A stretch of DNA of 64,000 nucleotides from Aquisediminimonas sp031376385 (GCA_031376385.1 JANMDQ010000023.1:508216-572215); one strand, 5' to 3'; numbered from the stretch's first letter, positions 8,102 through 17,133 are shown. Numbers and translations: made by a program. Notes: a model not told the origin generated them from the sequence alone.

Positions 8102-9191
8102 ACCCGTGCCAATGCAGCGTCACTTGATCGTCCCACGTAAAATCCTCTTGGTCTGTGCGCGATAGGTTGGGGCGCGACACTTGCATCATCCGGCCATTGT
8201 CGAGTTTGACCGCGTAGAGCGTGATATCACCAAGATAAGACATGCTTTTGATCATGCCGTGGGCGATATTATGGCCTGCGGGCACATCTTTGCGGCCCTT
8301 GTAACTTCCGGGCTTGGCCATGCCGATTTTTTCAGGGCGGATTGCGACCCAGATGAGCGCATCGTGCGGGCCGCTCACGCCGTGATCAATGAAGATACGC
8401 CCCGCCTCTGGGCAATCAGCCACGGCATGATCTGGCTCGTCGATCACCAATTGCCCTTCGAACAGGTTCACCGTGCCAATGAAATCCGCGACAAAGCGGC
8501 TGGCGGGGAATTCATAAAGGTCTGACGGCGTTGCAAGTTGCGCAACTTCCCCTTTGTTCATGACGCCGATCCGGCAGGCCATGGATAAGGCCTCATCCTG
8601 GTCATGAGTGACCGTGACGAATGTGATGCCAACCTCATCCTGCAAATCGGATAGCTCAAACTGCATTTGCGCACGCAGTTTTGCGTCGAGCGCAGACAGC
8701 GGCTCATCAAGCAGCAGCACTTTGGGCCGCATGACGAGGCTGCGGGCAAGCGCCACCCGCTGACGCTGACCGCCCGAAAGCTGGTCCGGCATCCGCGCAT
8801 TAAGGCCGCCAAGTGACACCAATTGCAGCGCTTCATTCACTCTGTCCGGTATCTCTGACTTATCTGTGCGCGCGATTTTGAGGCCGTAAGCAACATTATC
8901 CGCCACCGTCATATGCGGAAAAATGGCATAGGATTGGAACACCATATTCACGGGGCGCTTGTTCGGCGGTACCCTTGCCATATCCTGACCGTCGATCAGG
9001 ATGCGACCTTCATCGGGCAATTCAAACCCGGCGAGCATCCGCAGCAACGTCGTCTTTCCGCAGCCTGATGGACCCAGCAGCACGAAGAATTCGCCCGCAA
9101 GAATATCTAGCGAAACGCGGTCAACAGCGGTCATCGGGCCAAACCGCTTCGTCACATTCTGGATTTGAATGATCGCAGGCTTTTCGGTCAT
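8076..9191 (-). CDS. potG: Polyamine-type ABC transporter ATP-binding protein (PotG/PotA-like)
   Basis: This 371-residue protein has all ABC ATPase motifs: Walker A 'GPSGCGKTT' (about 38-46), Q-loop 'VFQSYAIFPHMTV', signature 'LSGGQRQRVALARS' and Walker B 'VLLLDEPLSALD'. A C-terminal TOBE-type beta domain ('FIGTVNLFEGQLV' onward) is typical of the spermidine/putrescine and Fe(III)/sulfate subfamily. It is the last gene of the run potF, potH, potI, potG. Its start overlaps the permease stop by 4 nt (ATGA). It acts on the cytosolic face of the inner membrane. The exact amine carried (putrescine, spermidine or another cationic amine) is not determined by the sequence. Confidence 0.88.
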   Translation of the reverse strand: MTEKPAIIQIQNVTKRFGPMTAVDRVSLDILAGEFFVLLGPSGCGKTTLLRMLAGFELPDEGRILIDGQDMARVPPNKRPVNMVFQSYAIFPHMTVADNVAYGLKIARTDKSEIPDRVNEALQLVSLGGLNARMPDQLSGGQRQRVALARSLVMRPKVLLLDEPLSALDAKLRAQMQFELSDLQDEVGITFVTVTHDQDEALSMACRIGVMNKGEVAQLATPSDLYEFPASRFVADFIGTVNLFEGQLVIDEPDHAVADCPEAGRIFIDHGVSGPHDALIWVAIRPEKIGMAKPGSYKGRKDVPAGHNIAHGMIKSMSYLGDITLYAVKLDNGRMMQVSRPNLSRTDQEDFTWDDQVTLHWHGSSPLVLLA

Positions 9192-10024
9192 TTGCTTGTC
9201 TCTCCAAAGGCCGCAGCCCCCTGTAACTTCATGGCAATGGCGGTGAGGATAATCGTCAATAAGATGAGTAGCGCGGAAACTGCGTTGACCTCTGGCGTCA
9301 CCGAAAAGCGCACCATGGCGTAAACTTTTACGGGAAACGTGACTGTCTCCGGGCCGGATGTGAAAAAGGTGATCACAAAGTCATCAAGGCTGAGTGTGAA
9401 GGCCAATAGTGCGCCAGCGATCAGGGCGGGCTTGATATGGGGGAGGAGGACGTCACGAAACGCCTGCAATTCTGTCGCGCCAAGATCCTTCGCCGCCTCT
9501 TCCTGCTGCCGGTTGAACGACGCCAACCTCGCTCGCACCACCATCGCTACAAAGGGAAAGCAAAAGGTTGTGTGCGCAATGGTAATCGCACTGAGGCTCA
9601 GCGGCCAGGGTAAGCTCAAAGGCCATCCAATGCGATTAAAGAAGATCAGCATCGCCACGCCCATACAAATTTCAGGTACGACGATAGGCAGCGTGGCTGT
9701 ACCCTCCAGCCCTGCCTTGCCCGGAAAGCAGAATCGCCAGAACAAAATTGCAATTAGCGCACCGAGGATGAGGCTGAGAATCGTAGCAAACAGAGCGATG
9801 GTCAGCGAATTGAGCAAAGCCTCCATCAAGCTTTCGTTCGCGAACGCCTTCTCATAATATTTGAAGGTGAAACCCTTCCACGTGATGTTGCGTTTGGAAT
9901 CGTTAAAGCTGAACGCGATGAGCGCAATCAGGGGAACGTAGAGGAACGCAAGCACGGCCCCGACCCAAAGCCGCATCCACAATCGCCGCGTATATTCCAG
10001 CGGCGCAATCGGGCGGCGAGCCAT
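9188..10024 (-). CDS. potI: Polyamine-type ABC transporter permease (PotI-like)
   Basis: The start chosen is ATG at 10024 ('MARRPIAPLEYTRRLW'), whose first base is shared with the stop of the upstream permease, giving 278 residues. Six membrane segments are expected. The first carries 'FLYVPLIALIAFSFNDSKRN' typical of PotC/PotI. The EAA loop is visible as 'EEAAKDLGATELQAFRDVLL' near residue 175, the contact site for the ATPase. An in-frame extension to 10123 would lie wholly inside potH and is not favoured. It forms the heteromeric channel with the preceding permease. Confidence 0.88.
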   Translation of the reverse strand: MARRPIAPLEYTRRLWMRLWVGAVLAFLYVPLIALIAFSFNDSKRNITWKGFTFKYYEKAFANESLMEALLNSLTIALFATILSLILGALIAILFWRFCFPGKAGLEGTATLPIVVPEICMGVAMLIFFNRIGWPLSLPWPLSLSAITIAHTTFCFPFVAMVVRARLASFNRQQEEAAKDLGATELQAFRDVLLPHIKPALIAGALLAFTLSLDDFVITFFTSGPETVTFPVKVYAMVRFSVTPEVNAVSALLILLTIILTAIAMKLQGAAAFGETSK

Positions 10025-10923
10025 CAGGACGGGGCCGGGGGGCGGGTTCTCATCGACTGGATGGCGATTGAGATGAACATGGCGTACATGAGGATGAAGG
10101 ACAGCGCCGCGCCGAACGGCCAATCATTGGCGCGTTTGAACTGGCGCTCGATGACATTGGCGATCATCTGACTGTCCGTCCCCCCCAGAAGATCCGGCGT
10201 CAGATAAGCGCCAAGAGCGGGAATGAAGGTAATCACAATGCCTGACCATATCCCCGCCGCGGCCAGCGGCACGACAATCTGGTTGATCGTCCGCCAATGC
10301 CCAGCGCCCAGATCAAGGCTCGCCTCAATGAGCGACTTATCCATCCGGTCAAGTGCGGCATAAATCGGCAAGACCATGAAGGGCAAATGCACATAAACCA
10401 GCCCCACAATCACCGCGAAATTATTGTAAAGCAGCTCAAACGGCTCCCACGCCGACAAAGGCTCCAGCCCCACCAGCACCTTCAAGCCACTCGCCCCGCC
10501 CCACAGCCAGCCCATCGCGCTGTTCGCATAACCCTCCGTTCGCAGCACAGCGATAAGCGCATAAGTGCGAATAAGAAGATTCGTCCAGAAAGGCAGCATG
10601 ACAAGCACCAGCATCACTGGCCGCCACCGTTCCGGAGCGAACACAATCGCAAGCGCAACAGGAAACCCAATGATCAGGCACAGCACCGTTGTGAGCGCCG
10701 CAACCAACACCGATTTGCCAAATATCTGCAAATAAAGCGGCTCAACCGCGCGCAAATAATTCGAAAATGTCCCACTAAATTCAACAGACGTCAGGCCCGT
10801 GTTGCGCCCAAAACTATAGAGCCAAACGATGCCAAGCGGCACCACAAAAAAGAACAACAGCCAGAAAACCGGGGCCGCCGCGACCCCGGCGAAAAGCCGT
10901 TTATGCAGTCTCCAACTTTCCAC
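10024..10923 (-). CDS. potH: Polyamine-type ABC transporter permease (PotH-like)
   Basis: This 299-residue inner-membrane permease begins with a short basic stretch, then 'PVFWLLFFFVVPLGIVWLYS'. Six membrane segments are predicted. The ATPase-contact loop reads 'EASLDLGAGHWRTINQIVVP', the EAA-type motif of PotB/PotH, followed by 'GIVITFIPALGAYLTPDLLGG', which is characteristic of this subfamily. It starts 15 nt after the binding-protein stop and its own stop overlaps the next permease by one base, consistent with one transcript. Confidence 0.88.
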   Translation of the reverse strand: MESWRLHKRLFAGVAAAPVFWLLFFFVVPLGIVWLYSFGRNTGLTSVEFSGTFSNYLRAVEPLYLQIFGKSVLVAALTTVLCLIIGFPVALAIVFAPERWRPVMLVLVMLPFWTNLLIRTYALIAVLRTEGYANSAMGWLWGGASGLKVLVGLEPLSAWEPFELLYNNFAVIVGLVYVHLPFMVLPIYAALDRMDKSLIEASLDLGAGHWRTINQIVVPLAAAGIWSGIVITFIPALGAYLTPDLLGGTDSQMIANVIERQFKRANDWPFGAALSFILMYAMFISIAIQSMRTRPPAPS

Positions 10924-10938
10924 CCCGCAAAGGCCCGC

Positions 10939-12060
10939 CTAAGCCGCGCGCACGCGAGTGAAAGCCTCTTCATACAGCGGCTGGAGGGTTTCATTAAACG
11001 TCCCATATTCACACCGCGCCAGCACATCCTTGGGCGGAAAAATCACAGGATTGTCGCGGTATTCCTTCGGCATCAGCGCCTTGGCCGCATCATTGGGCGT
11101 GGGATAAAGGATCGTTTCAGTGATATGTTTGCCGGCCTCTGCACTCAGCAGATAATTGATGAAGGCATGCGCATTTTTGGGGTGCTTTGCGCCTTTGGGA
11201 ATGGCCAGATTATCGGCGTTCAACTGGCTGCCTTCCTTGGGGATGATAAAGCCCAGATCATCATCCTCCTTCATCGCCTGCGCCATATCGCCATTATATT
11301 CGAGGACCAGGTCAACCTCTTTGCTCAGCAATAAGTCCTGGCCATTATCTTCATGAAACGCCTTGATATTGGGCTTTTGTTTCAGGAGCATAGGCTCAAT
11401 CTGCTTGATCAGGTCCGGGGTCAGATCATTCACAGATTTGCCCAGATAGCGCGCATAGAGCCGGAACAAATCGCCTGCTTCACTCACAAGCGCGATGCGG
11501 CCTTTATATTGATCACTGTCGAAAATGACTTTCCAACTGTCCGGCGCGGGTTTCACCTTTGATTTCCGATATCCAATCCCCATCACCAGCCATGTATAGG
11601 GCATGGAATAGACGCGCTTGGGATCGAACGGCACATCTCGAAATTCCGGCGCGATATTCTTGAAATTGGGAATGAGGGACTGGTCGAGAGGTTCCAGCAG
11701 CCCCGATTTGGAAAGCCGCACCACGGCGTCGTCAGAGGGAACAATCACATCATAACCGGGGTTCCCGCCGCGCAGTTTGGCAAAAAGCTCATCATTATTG
11801 GCAAAGAAACTCATCTGCACTGCCGTGCCGCTCGCCGCCTTGAAATCAGCCAGCGTGGTATCGCCGATATATGTATCCCAATTGTAGAAATTAAGGTTCG
11901 GCTCTTCGCCCGTAGACGCAATTTTTACGGCCTCCTCGGGCGTTTCGCCACATGCGGAAAGCGCGCCGCCAAAACTAATCCCAATCGCCGCCGCGCCAAA
12001 GCGCTGCAACAGCGAACGCCGGTCCGTCGCGAGATCGCGGATGTCGAAAGTCTCTGTCAT
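10939..12060 (-). CDS. potF: Polyamine-type periplasmic binding lipoprotein (PotF/PotD-like)
   Basis: The start is ATG 12060 ('MTETFDIRDL'), giving 373 residues. The N-terminus has a twin-arginine-like 'DRRSLLQRFG' (residues 13-22), a hydrophobic run and a lipobox 'LSAC' with Cys at 37, so the protein is probably exported and lipid-anchored. The mature part carries 'LNFYNWDTYIGDTTLADFK', the standard PotD/PotF opening, and 'YDVIVPSDDAVVRL'. It feeds the two permeases downstream. The chain fits the usual length of the family. The ligand cannot be read directly: polyamine is most likely, but some relatives bind other amines, and a methylated-amine catabolic operon lies a few kb away. Confidence 0.88.
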   Translation of the reverse strand: MTETFDIRDLATDRRSLLQRFGAAAIGISFGGALSACGETPEEAVKIASTGEEPNLNFYNWDTYIGDTTLADFKAASGTAVQMSFFANNDELFAKLRGGNPGYDVIVPSDDAVVRLSKSGLLEPLDQSLIPNFKNIAPEFRDVPFDPKRVYSMPYTWLVMGIGYRKSKVKPAPDSWKVIFDSDQYKGRIALVSEAGDLFRLYARYLGKSVNDLTPDLIKQIEPMLLKQKPNIKAFHEDNGQDLLLSKEVDLVLEYNGDMAQAMKEDDDLGFIIPKEGSQLNADNLAIPKGAKHPKNAHAFINYLLSAEAGKHITETILYPTPNDAAKALMPKEYRDNPVIFPPKDVLARCEYGTFNETLQPLYEEAFTRVRAA

Positions 12061-12291
12061 GGCCTGACCCCTTAGCCTGAAAATCGATCCCGAAGGATAA
12101 GCGATCACCATGCCGAGAAGGGGGCCATTTGCAAAGACTTTTCGTCTGAGCCTTGGCTGCTTGAGCCTTTGGCAGCAGGTAACGGGCGGGCCATTACCAT
12201 CGACGCTGCGTCATTGGAATGGTTGGGTCGGGTATGTTGGAGGGAGCTGACAGGCGGATTTTGGGGCGAAATTGAGCTAAGCGGTCCCTTC
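12061..12291. other. Gene-free spacer upstream of potF
   Basis: This stretch separates the transporter operon from the Abi-like gene. It must contain the potF promoter on the minus strand and a ribosome binding site ('aaggggtc' just before the start), but no convincing -35/-10 pair was recognised. No inverted repeat of note was seen. Confidence 0.4.
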
Positions 12292-13032
12292 TCAGTCGCC
12301 AAGTGAAAGGCGTTTCCGTCCGCCAAGTGTCTCGCCAAGTTCAGGTTTCGGCGGATTGGGGATAGGTGTTACTTCCAATGGCAGCTCTTCCTCTTTGACA
12401 CGCAACATGTCCGGATCAAAATTGCTAAGCGACGCGATCCAGTCGCGTGTTTCAGAGCAGCACCAGCCCGCAATTTCTAATATGGTTTGGTGATTGGCCC
12501 GCAAGTCGCGGTGCAAGATTTTCTCGTGGTGGGCAATCCGGTTCCGCAGCCTGCGGATTGAGTCAAGCGCATTGTGGACTATCTTGCGCTCGGTCCCTTT
12601 GGGTCGATTTCTGAACGCTTTGTACAGAGCTTTGCGCCAAATCTCATTTTCATTCTTCGGCCCGAGCAAGCCTACCCAGAACGCAAAGGGCAGTTCAGCG
12701 ACAATTGCGCCGTTGGTCGGTTCGGCCTGATCAATACCATTGATTGTCTTTTGGACATCCGCAATCTGGGTTTGCTGTAACCGGATAGTTGAAAGGTCGT
12801 GCCAGTTACCGCCAAATGCAGCTTGCAATTGCAGATTCATGTCATTGCGTACAAGGATTTCCAAGCCTTGCAACGGGCCGTAAAATGCAGCAGAAATGCG
12901 CATGTTGAGTTCATACATGCGGAGTGCCGGTTCAAGGTCATCGCCGCATTCGCCGAGATAGTAGGATAGCCTTTCGCGCGTTATCGAACGTTCGAGTGAG
13001 GCCAGTCGCTCAGGGGTGTAGGTGAAATTCAC
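12292..13032 (-). CDS. Abi-like protein with HEPN motif
   Basis: The 246-residue product starts at a GTG, 10 nt after GGGAG. Residues 161-170 read 'RLRNRIAHHE', which matches the R-x4-H motif of HEPN ribonucleases (R163, H168) in the Abi-like family first met in phage abortive-infection genes. The upstream 'ERLASLERSITRERLSYYL' and 'AFYGPLQGLEILVRNDMN' fit the same Abi-like family. The last 40 residues are Pro/Glu-rich and look disordered. No obvious antitoxin is adjacent, so it is a solitary HEPN gene or acts with the unrecognised gene upstream on the same strand. RNase activity and defence function are inferences from the family. Confidence 0.75.
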   Translation of the reverse strand: MNFTYTPERLASLERSITRERLSYYLGECGDDLEPALRMYELNMRISAAFYGPLQGLEILVRNDMNLQLQAAFGGNWHDLSTIRLQQTQIADVQKTINGIDQAEPTNGAIVAELPFAFWVGLLGPKNENEIWRKALYKAFRNRPKGTERKIVHNALDSIRRLRNRIAHHEKILHRDLRANHQTILEIAGWCCSETRDWIASLSNFDPDMLRVKEEELPLEVTPIPNPPKPELGETLGGRKRLSLGD

Positions 13033-13178
13033 TTGCTATTAATCTCCCTGTACGTATATCGCACGTTGTCTGCCCCGGTACCGCCTCTCCATGGAAGCGG
13101 CCGGGGCCAATCGTTTCTGACATCGGTGTATTTCGCGCGACGTGTGTCGGCGCAACCCCTTTTTCATGAAGCAACTCG

Positions 13179-14282
13179 CTACAATCGCTGCTCGCGCTTC
13201 TTGAAAAGCCGGACGCCGCGATATTCGATTTCGCCGCGCGGCAACATATTTCGCGTGCTTAATTCCGTGCAACCTGTCTCCGCCAGCAAGCGAGGCCAAT
13301 CGCCTCGTTCGACAACTAAAAAGTCGTTTTCTGAGTGGCGACCATTTTCAATGAGCGCATCAAACTTGTCCTTTGTTGGAGTGAAGCTCGTTCCGCGTTC
13401 GTGGTAGGCCTTGAGTGCTTTCGGGATAGCATCATCAGAAGCGTCGCCTATCCTAATCAGGGCTGGGGTTGCATCGGCTATAACCGGTAGGCCTTTGACT
13501 CCTCTCATCTCAACATACCTCATTGCCTGAGCGCGCGTTTCGGGGTGGAATGCCCACTTGCCGGTTTCGTCTTTGAAGTATTTTTCCGTGTACTTACCAC
13601 TCCAATCTTCCCAAGGTTTCATGCGTTTGACTCGGCCATCCATATCAATTCGCCACATGGGCGTCCGTTCGCGCGAGAACAGAATCTCGTAGTCGTCAAA
13701 ATACCTGACGACGTAGGGAACGTAGTGTGAGTAAGGCACAAAAGGGGTGACACCAGATGGTGCAATCGAGGTTTCTGTGGTTGCACGGAGCTTTTCACCG
13801 TCCGGGAACATAATTCTGTTAGCACCGCCGTCGTTGACAAGGAATCCGGCCTCATGTTCGCGCCCGGAGTCGGTGACACCTACAAGTGAACCAATTGGCG
13901 AATTGGGTACAAACAAAAGATCCAGTCGAAGCCACGACATCCAGCGTATCGCCAGATGATCATCAAGCGTCCACTTCCGGTCCCCAGTCAACCGGGTTCC
14001 AGAAAGCAGATACTGGATCAACTCATCCCGGACGTCCAGCTCGGTTGAAATGCGGCAAATCAGATCAACTTGCCGTTCCCGAAACGCGGCTTCGCTAAGT
14101 TCTTGATCAAGGGGCGACGGTTGCTCGTCAAAAAAGCATTTGGAAAAATCGAACCAATCGAGATATCCAAGGCCAAACGCCAAGCCATCCAGTATCTTGC
14201 TATGGCAAATATGTGAAACGCCGCAAGAAACGACCTTTGCAGCTTTCTTGACCCGAGAATCATTCTTTTGAAAAATACGCAC
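13179..14282 (-). CDS. Uncharacterised 367-residue protein
   Basis: The start is GTG 14282, preceded by AAGGGAGA at a good distance. I do not recognise the family. The first 45 residues ('KKAAKVVSCGVSHICHSKILDGLAFGLGYLDWFDF') resemble a short N-terminal helical segment of the form '...LSHsealdllArllGyrdW' seen in many accessory-gene products. The remainder is mixed alpha/beta with many aromatic residues, no signal peptide and no membrane segment. Near the C-terminus is 'LVVERGDWPRLLAETG'. It lies 146 nt upstream of the Abi-like HEPN gene on the same strand, so the two may be one accessory cassette. The good ribosome binding site and continuous frame argue that it is expressed. Confidence 0.6.
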   Translation of the reverse strand: MRIFQKNDSRVKKAAKVVSCGVSHICHSKILDGLAFGLGYLDWFDFSKCFFDEQPSPLDQELSEAAFRERQVDLICRISTELDVRDELIQYLLSGTRLTGDRKWTLDDHLAIRWMSWLRLDLLFVPNSPIGSLVGVTDSGREHEAGFLVNDGGANRIMFPDGEKLRATTETSIAPSGVTPFVPYSHYVPYVVRYFDDYEILFSRERTPMWRIDMDGRVKRMKPWEDWSGKYTEKYFKDETGKWAFHPETRAQAMRYVEMRGVKGLPVIADATPALIRIGDASDDAIPKALKAYHERGTSFTPTKDKFDALIENGRHSENDFLVVERGDWPRLLAETGCTELSTRNMLPRGEIEYRGVRLFKKREQRL

Positions 14283-14830
14283 GTCAGTCTCCCTTCAACA
14301 GCTGCCCAATCAAACTTGTCCACTGCGCTCAGGGCTCTGTGAAAGAACCTGAACAATCACCAACTACTTGCCTCGATGAGCTTTGCCATTGTGGACGGCG
14401 CGGGAGAGACTCCGTACGGTGAAAATCAACGCGCGCAGCTGCAAAGTCAATAGTGGAATGAATGTGGGGCGCAGAAGCTGTGGACAACTCTGCCACGACA
14501 TGCGCCCATTCAAATCGTCTTTTCGGATTCGCAACCCAAACTGCACGTCCGCTTTGGGGCAACGCCATTCAATCCTTAAACGACCGAAAAGTTACCGGAA
14601 TCGGCAGCGGGAGTTCAGCCGAACGATGCCCAATCTCTTTCTTGCAATGTAGGAGTTTCCCTGTCAGCCCTGCCCGATGATCGCGTCGGACCACCCTATT
14701 GTTGATGGCGCTTGCAATTACAGAATGCTGCTACCGCGACGCGCGATTTCAGGGTTCGAAGATTCCGGTTCAGGTGTCAACCTAGTGTCAACTTTGGCGG
14801 AAAACCGAGACGAAATCAATGGCTTAGCTG
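14283..14830. other. 548-nt gene-free spacer between accessory patch and hydrolase gene
   Basis: No convincing gene is seen. Several short frames exist on both strands but lack ribosome binding sites and family likeness. One item stands out: an 11-bp tandem repeat at 14769-14797 that recurs near 39.87 kb (listed separately). The stretch may be decayed DNA left by insertion of the neighbouring accessory genes. Confidence 0.5.
14769..14797 (-). repeat. Tandem 11-bp repeat, copy 1 (GTTGACAC-type)
   Basis: Read on the minus strand the sequence is CCAAA, then GTTGACACTAG, then GTTGACACCTG, then AA: two 11-bp units in direct repeat, one helical turn apart. The same 29-nt block occurs at 39863-39891 with only two base differences. 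Both copies are in gene-free DNA. The one-turn spacing suggests a protein-binding site or a recombination site, but neither is shown. Confidence 0.6.
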
Positions 14831-16144
14831 CTAACGTCCAGCCTTTTCGTCGCTGTGCCTCAATTCCATCCCCCGGGCATGCCGCCGCTGGAATCCCTTC
14901 CACAAACTCACACCAAAGCCGCCCGGACTATAGGTTCCCCACGGCGTTCCGGCAGGGGCGTTCCACACCCCCTCATCTGAATTCTCCACCGGCACATTCA
15001 GATATGCCGCTCGGCTCCCCTCCCTGCGCAGATGAACACTGAGAAACGCGGTGATGAAGTGCAGGTTGATCGCATTGATGCGGTCTTGCCGCCAGATCGG
15101 GTCTTCAAACCAGTCCATATCCCAAAGGCTTCCGCGCATCTCTGGCGGGGCCGGGTTGAGGGCCACGGAATGCCCTGCTTGCTTATAGGTCAGCAAATAA
15201 CGGTCTGAATTTATGGCCCCTGCAAACACCGCGAGCGCGCCGGTTTTATAGTCGACCACCGGATCGGCATCGCCCTGAATCAGCAGCAGCGGCGCGGTGA
15301 TTGCGGAGAGCCCTTCGGCCCCCCACGCGCTTTTAGGGAACCCACCGCCCGGTGCCAGCGCGACAATGGCCTTGACGCTGGGGACCGTGATGTCGCGCGC
15401 ACCCGCCGCCCCGCGCGCATATCTCTTCAACCAGCCACCAGCAACCAGAGCCATATTTGGGCCTTCTGGATCAAGGCTCGCCCCACCGGCAGTCAGCACG
15501 CCGTACCCGCCTTGGGAATATCCGATCAGGGCCACTTGCGCCGGATCAATCTGCGCGCCCAAAGTCGCGCGCAACTCCGCTGTCACAAAGGCAATGTCTT
15601 GCGGTCGATCATAATTGGGGGCCGCGCGCTTGTCGGCTGAAACGACATAAGGGTTCGGATCTTCGTGATGGATCGCGGCCACGACATAGCCTTTGGACGC
15701 GAGATTTTCGGTCAGCCACGTCATTGATGTAGGCGCATTGCTATAGCCATGCGACAATATGACCAGCGGATGGGCTGTGCCAGTTGGCATTGCGTTCAAG
15801 ACCGCCAATCCTGGAACCGTGAACGCCACGGGAGGCCTAGGCGGTTCGCCCCAGAACGCCGCGCGGTAGGTCATGCGCTTGGCGCGTTTACTGACGGCGG
15901 CGGGATACCAGATATCGACGACGAGCTTGCGGTCATGCATCGGCACCATATCGGTCTTGTCCGCGACTGCCTGAAAATCGGGCTGGGCGCGGTGAATATA
16001 TGTGACAGTTCTGAATCCAACACCGTCCGGACCCAGTGCTGCCAATTCGGGCGCGTCTACCCCCGGAATGCTTGGCGGATTTGCATCAGCCTGTAGTGGC
16101 GTGACCAACGAAAGCGTCGTAGCCGCCACCAAAAGCTTCAACAT
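14831..16144 (-). CDS. Secreted alpha/beta hydrolase (dienelactone-hydrolase / PAF-acetylhydrolase-like)
   Basis: This 437-residue protein has a signal peptide ('MLKLLVAATTLSLVTPLQADA') and an alpha/beta-hydrolase core. The nucleophile elbow is 'GYSQGG' (near residue 205), the oxyanion region 'VILSHGYSNAPTSM', the acid probably in 'GDADPVVD' and the His in 'QAGHSVALNP'. The layout resembles platelet-activating-factor acetylhydrolase-like or dienelactone-hydrolase-like esterases; the substrate is unknown. Its start overlaps the stop of the LysR gene by 7 nt, so it is co-transcribed behind the regulator and may belong to the amine operon's 3' end. Confidence 0.8.
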   Translation of the reverse strand: MLKLLVAATTLSLVTPLQADANPPSIPGVDAPELAALGPDGVGFRTVTYIHRAQPDFQAVADKTDMVPMHDRKLVVDIWYPAAVSKRAKRMTYRAAFWGEPPRPPVAFTVPGLAVLNAMPTGTAHPLVILSHGYSNAPTSMTWLTENLASKGYVVAAIHHEDPNPYVVSADKRAAPNYDRPQDIAFVTAELRATLGAQIDPAQVALIGYSQGGYGVLTAGGASLDPEGPNMALVAGGWLKRYARGAAGARDITVPSVKAIVALAPGGGFPKSAWGAEGLSAITAPLLLIQGDADPVVDYKTGALAVFAGAINSDRYLLTYKQAGHSVALNPAPPEMRGSLWDMDWFEDPIWRQDRINAINLHFITAFLSVHLRREGSRAAYLNVPVENSDEGVWNAPAGTPWGTYSPGGFGVSLWKGFQRRHARGMELRHSDEKAGR

Positions 16145-17133
16145 GCAATCAGTTCCGCTCTATCTGCGCCTGAGGCGTTGGGCCAAACGAGTTGCTGTTC
16201 CATCCAAGGATATTCAGAGATGAGTGGCGGGAAGATCTTTTCGCGCAAGACATCTTGGCACAGCGTGGCGGTTAGGCCCGGGATATCGCCCAATTCGCCC
16301 GCGCGCGCTACCACCTGAACAGAGCGCGAAAACCGACCGCGTGTCATCGGCGCCGCCCGTAAGTGCGGCAAAATCTCTTGCACAGCAGCAAGGCACACAG
16401 GCGTGGTAATCGTCCAACCCAGACCCGCTGCGACCAATGCCAACTGCTGATGGGCAGATTCCACTTCAACCATTTGCGGCAGTTTCAACTTCATCCGCAC
16501 CACCTGGCGCTCAATTTGCTGGCCCATACCCGTCAACAGCGAAAACCGGATGAACGGCAATGAAGACGGCACACCGACCTGATCGAGCGGCTCCCGAAAA
16601 CCTTTTGGAAAGACGAGAATGAAACTTTCTTCGAACACGGGGTGAAGTTCAACCGTGTCACGGTGTTCAAGGTTGAAACTGCCTGTCACCATCATGTCGA
16701 TATCACGGGCCAAGAATTCGCCCTGATGCTCAAGCGAAATACCGGACCGGATGTTCCAACGATCAGCGCGCGATCCCAAGCTGCGCAAAATGGGTGCAGT
16801 CAAGTGATTGGCAAGGCTGAATGACATGGCAACGGTAACGCTAGAAATGGGTAAGTTCGCCCCTTCGCGCACTTCGTCATAAGCGAGCCGCGCATGGGCA
16901 ATCAGTTTCTGCCCGCGTGCGAACAGTGATTTGCCGCTTGCCGTCAACCCCAAAGGCCGCATCGTCCGGTCAAAGAGCGGCGCGCCGATGCCGATTTCGA
17001 GCTTTGCGATGGTTTGGGATACTGCCGACTGGGTCACTTGCATATGCGCGGCGCACTGAGACATGCCGCCCAATTCAACGGTCATGGCAAACACCTCTAA
17101 CGCGTGGAGATCAAATTCCTGCGGCAGTTTCAT
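16138..17133 (-). CDS. LysR family transcriptional regulator
   Basis: The 331-residue protein has an N-terminal winged helix-turn-helix ('DLHALEVFAMTVELGGMSQ', 'VTQSAVSQTIAKLEIGIG', about residues 8-65) and a LysR-type effector domain. It lies 85 nt downstream of soxG in the same direction and its 3' end overlaps the hydrolase start by 7 nt. Position makes it a candidate regulator of the methylated-amine operon or of the hydrolase. LysR proteins usually sense a pathway metabolite; here that could be a betaine or sarcosine derivative, which is inference only. A 10-bp palindrome ATGATATCAT at 17213-17222 lies upstream of its start. Confidence 0.85.
   Translation of the reverse strand: MKLPQEFDLHALEVFAMTVELGGMSQCAAHMQVTQSAVSQTIAKLEIGIGAPLFDRTMRPLGLTASGKSLFARGQKLIAHARLAYDEVREGANLPISSVTVAMSFSLANHLTAPILRSLGSRADRWNIRSGISLEHQGEFLARDIDMMVTGSFNLEHRDTVELHPVFEESFILVFPKGFREPLDQVGVPSSLPFIRFSLLTGMGQQIERQVVRMKLKLPQMVEVESAHQQLALVAAGLGWTITTPVCLAAVQEILPHLRAAPMTRGRFSRSVQVVARAGELGDIPGLTATLCQDVLREKIFPPLISEYPWMEQQLVWPNASGADRAELIAC

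Noticed and set aside
10297..11334. Long open frame of 345 codons on the plus strand opposite the polyamine permease and binding-protein genes
   Set aside because: Its translation is rich in His, Gln and Arg without any family motif, and the opposite frame carries clear ABC transporter domains. It is a by-product of codon bias.
12105..12338. 77-codon frame on the minus strand upstream of potF
   Set aside because: It overlaps the Abi-like gene end, lacks a ribosome binding site and has no family likeness.
14329..14680. Several overlapping short open frames in the spacer before the hydrolase gene
   Set aside because: None has a ribosome binding site or recognisable motif, and they compete on both strands. 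Kept only as a gene-free spacer.
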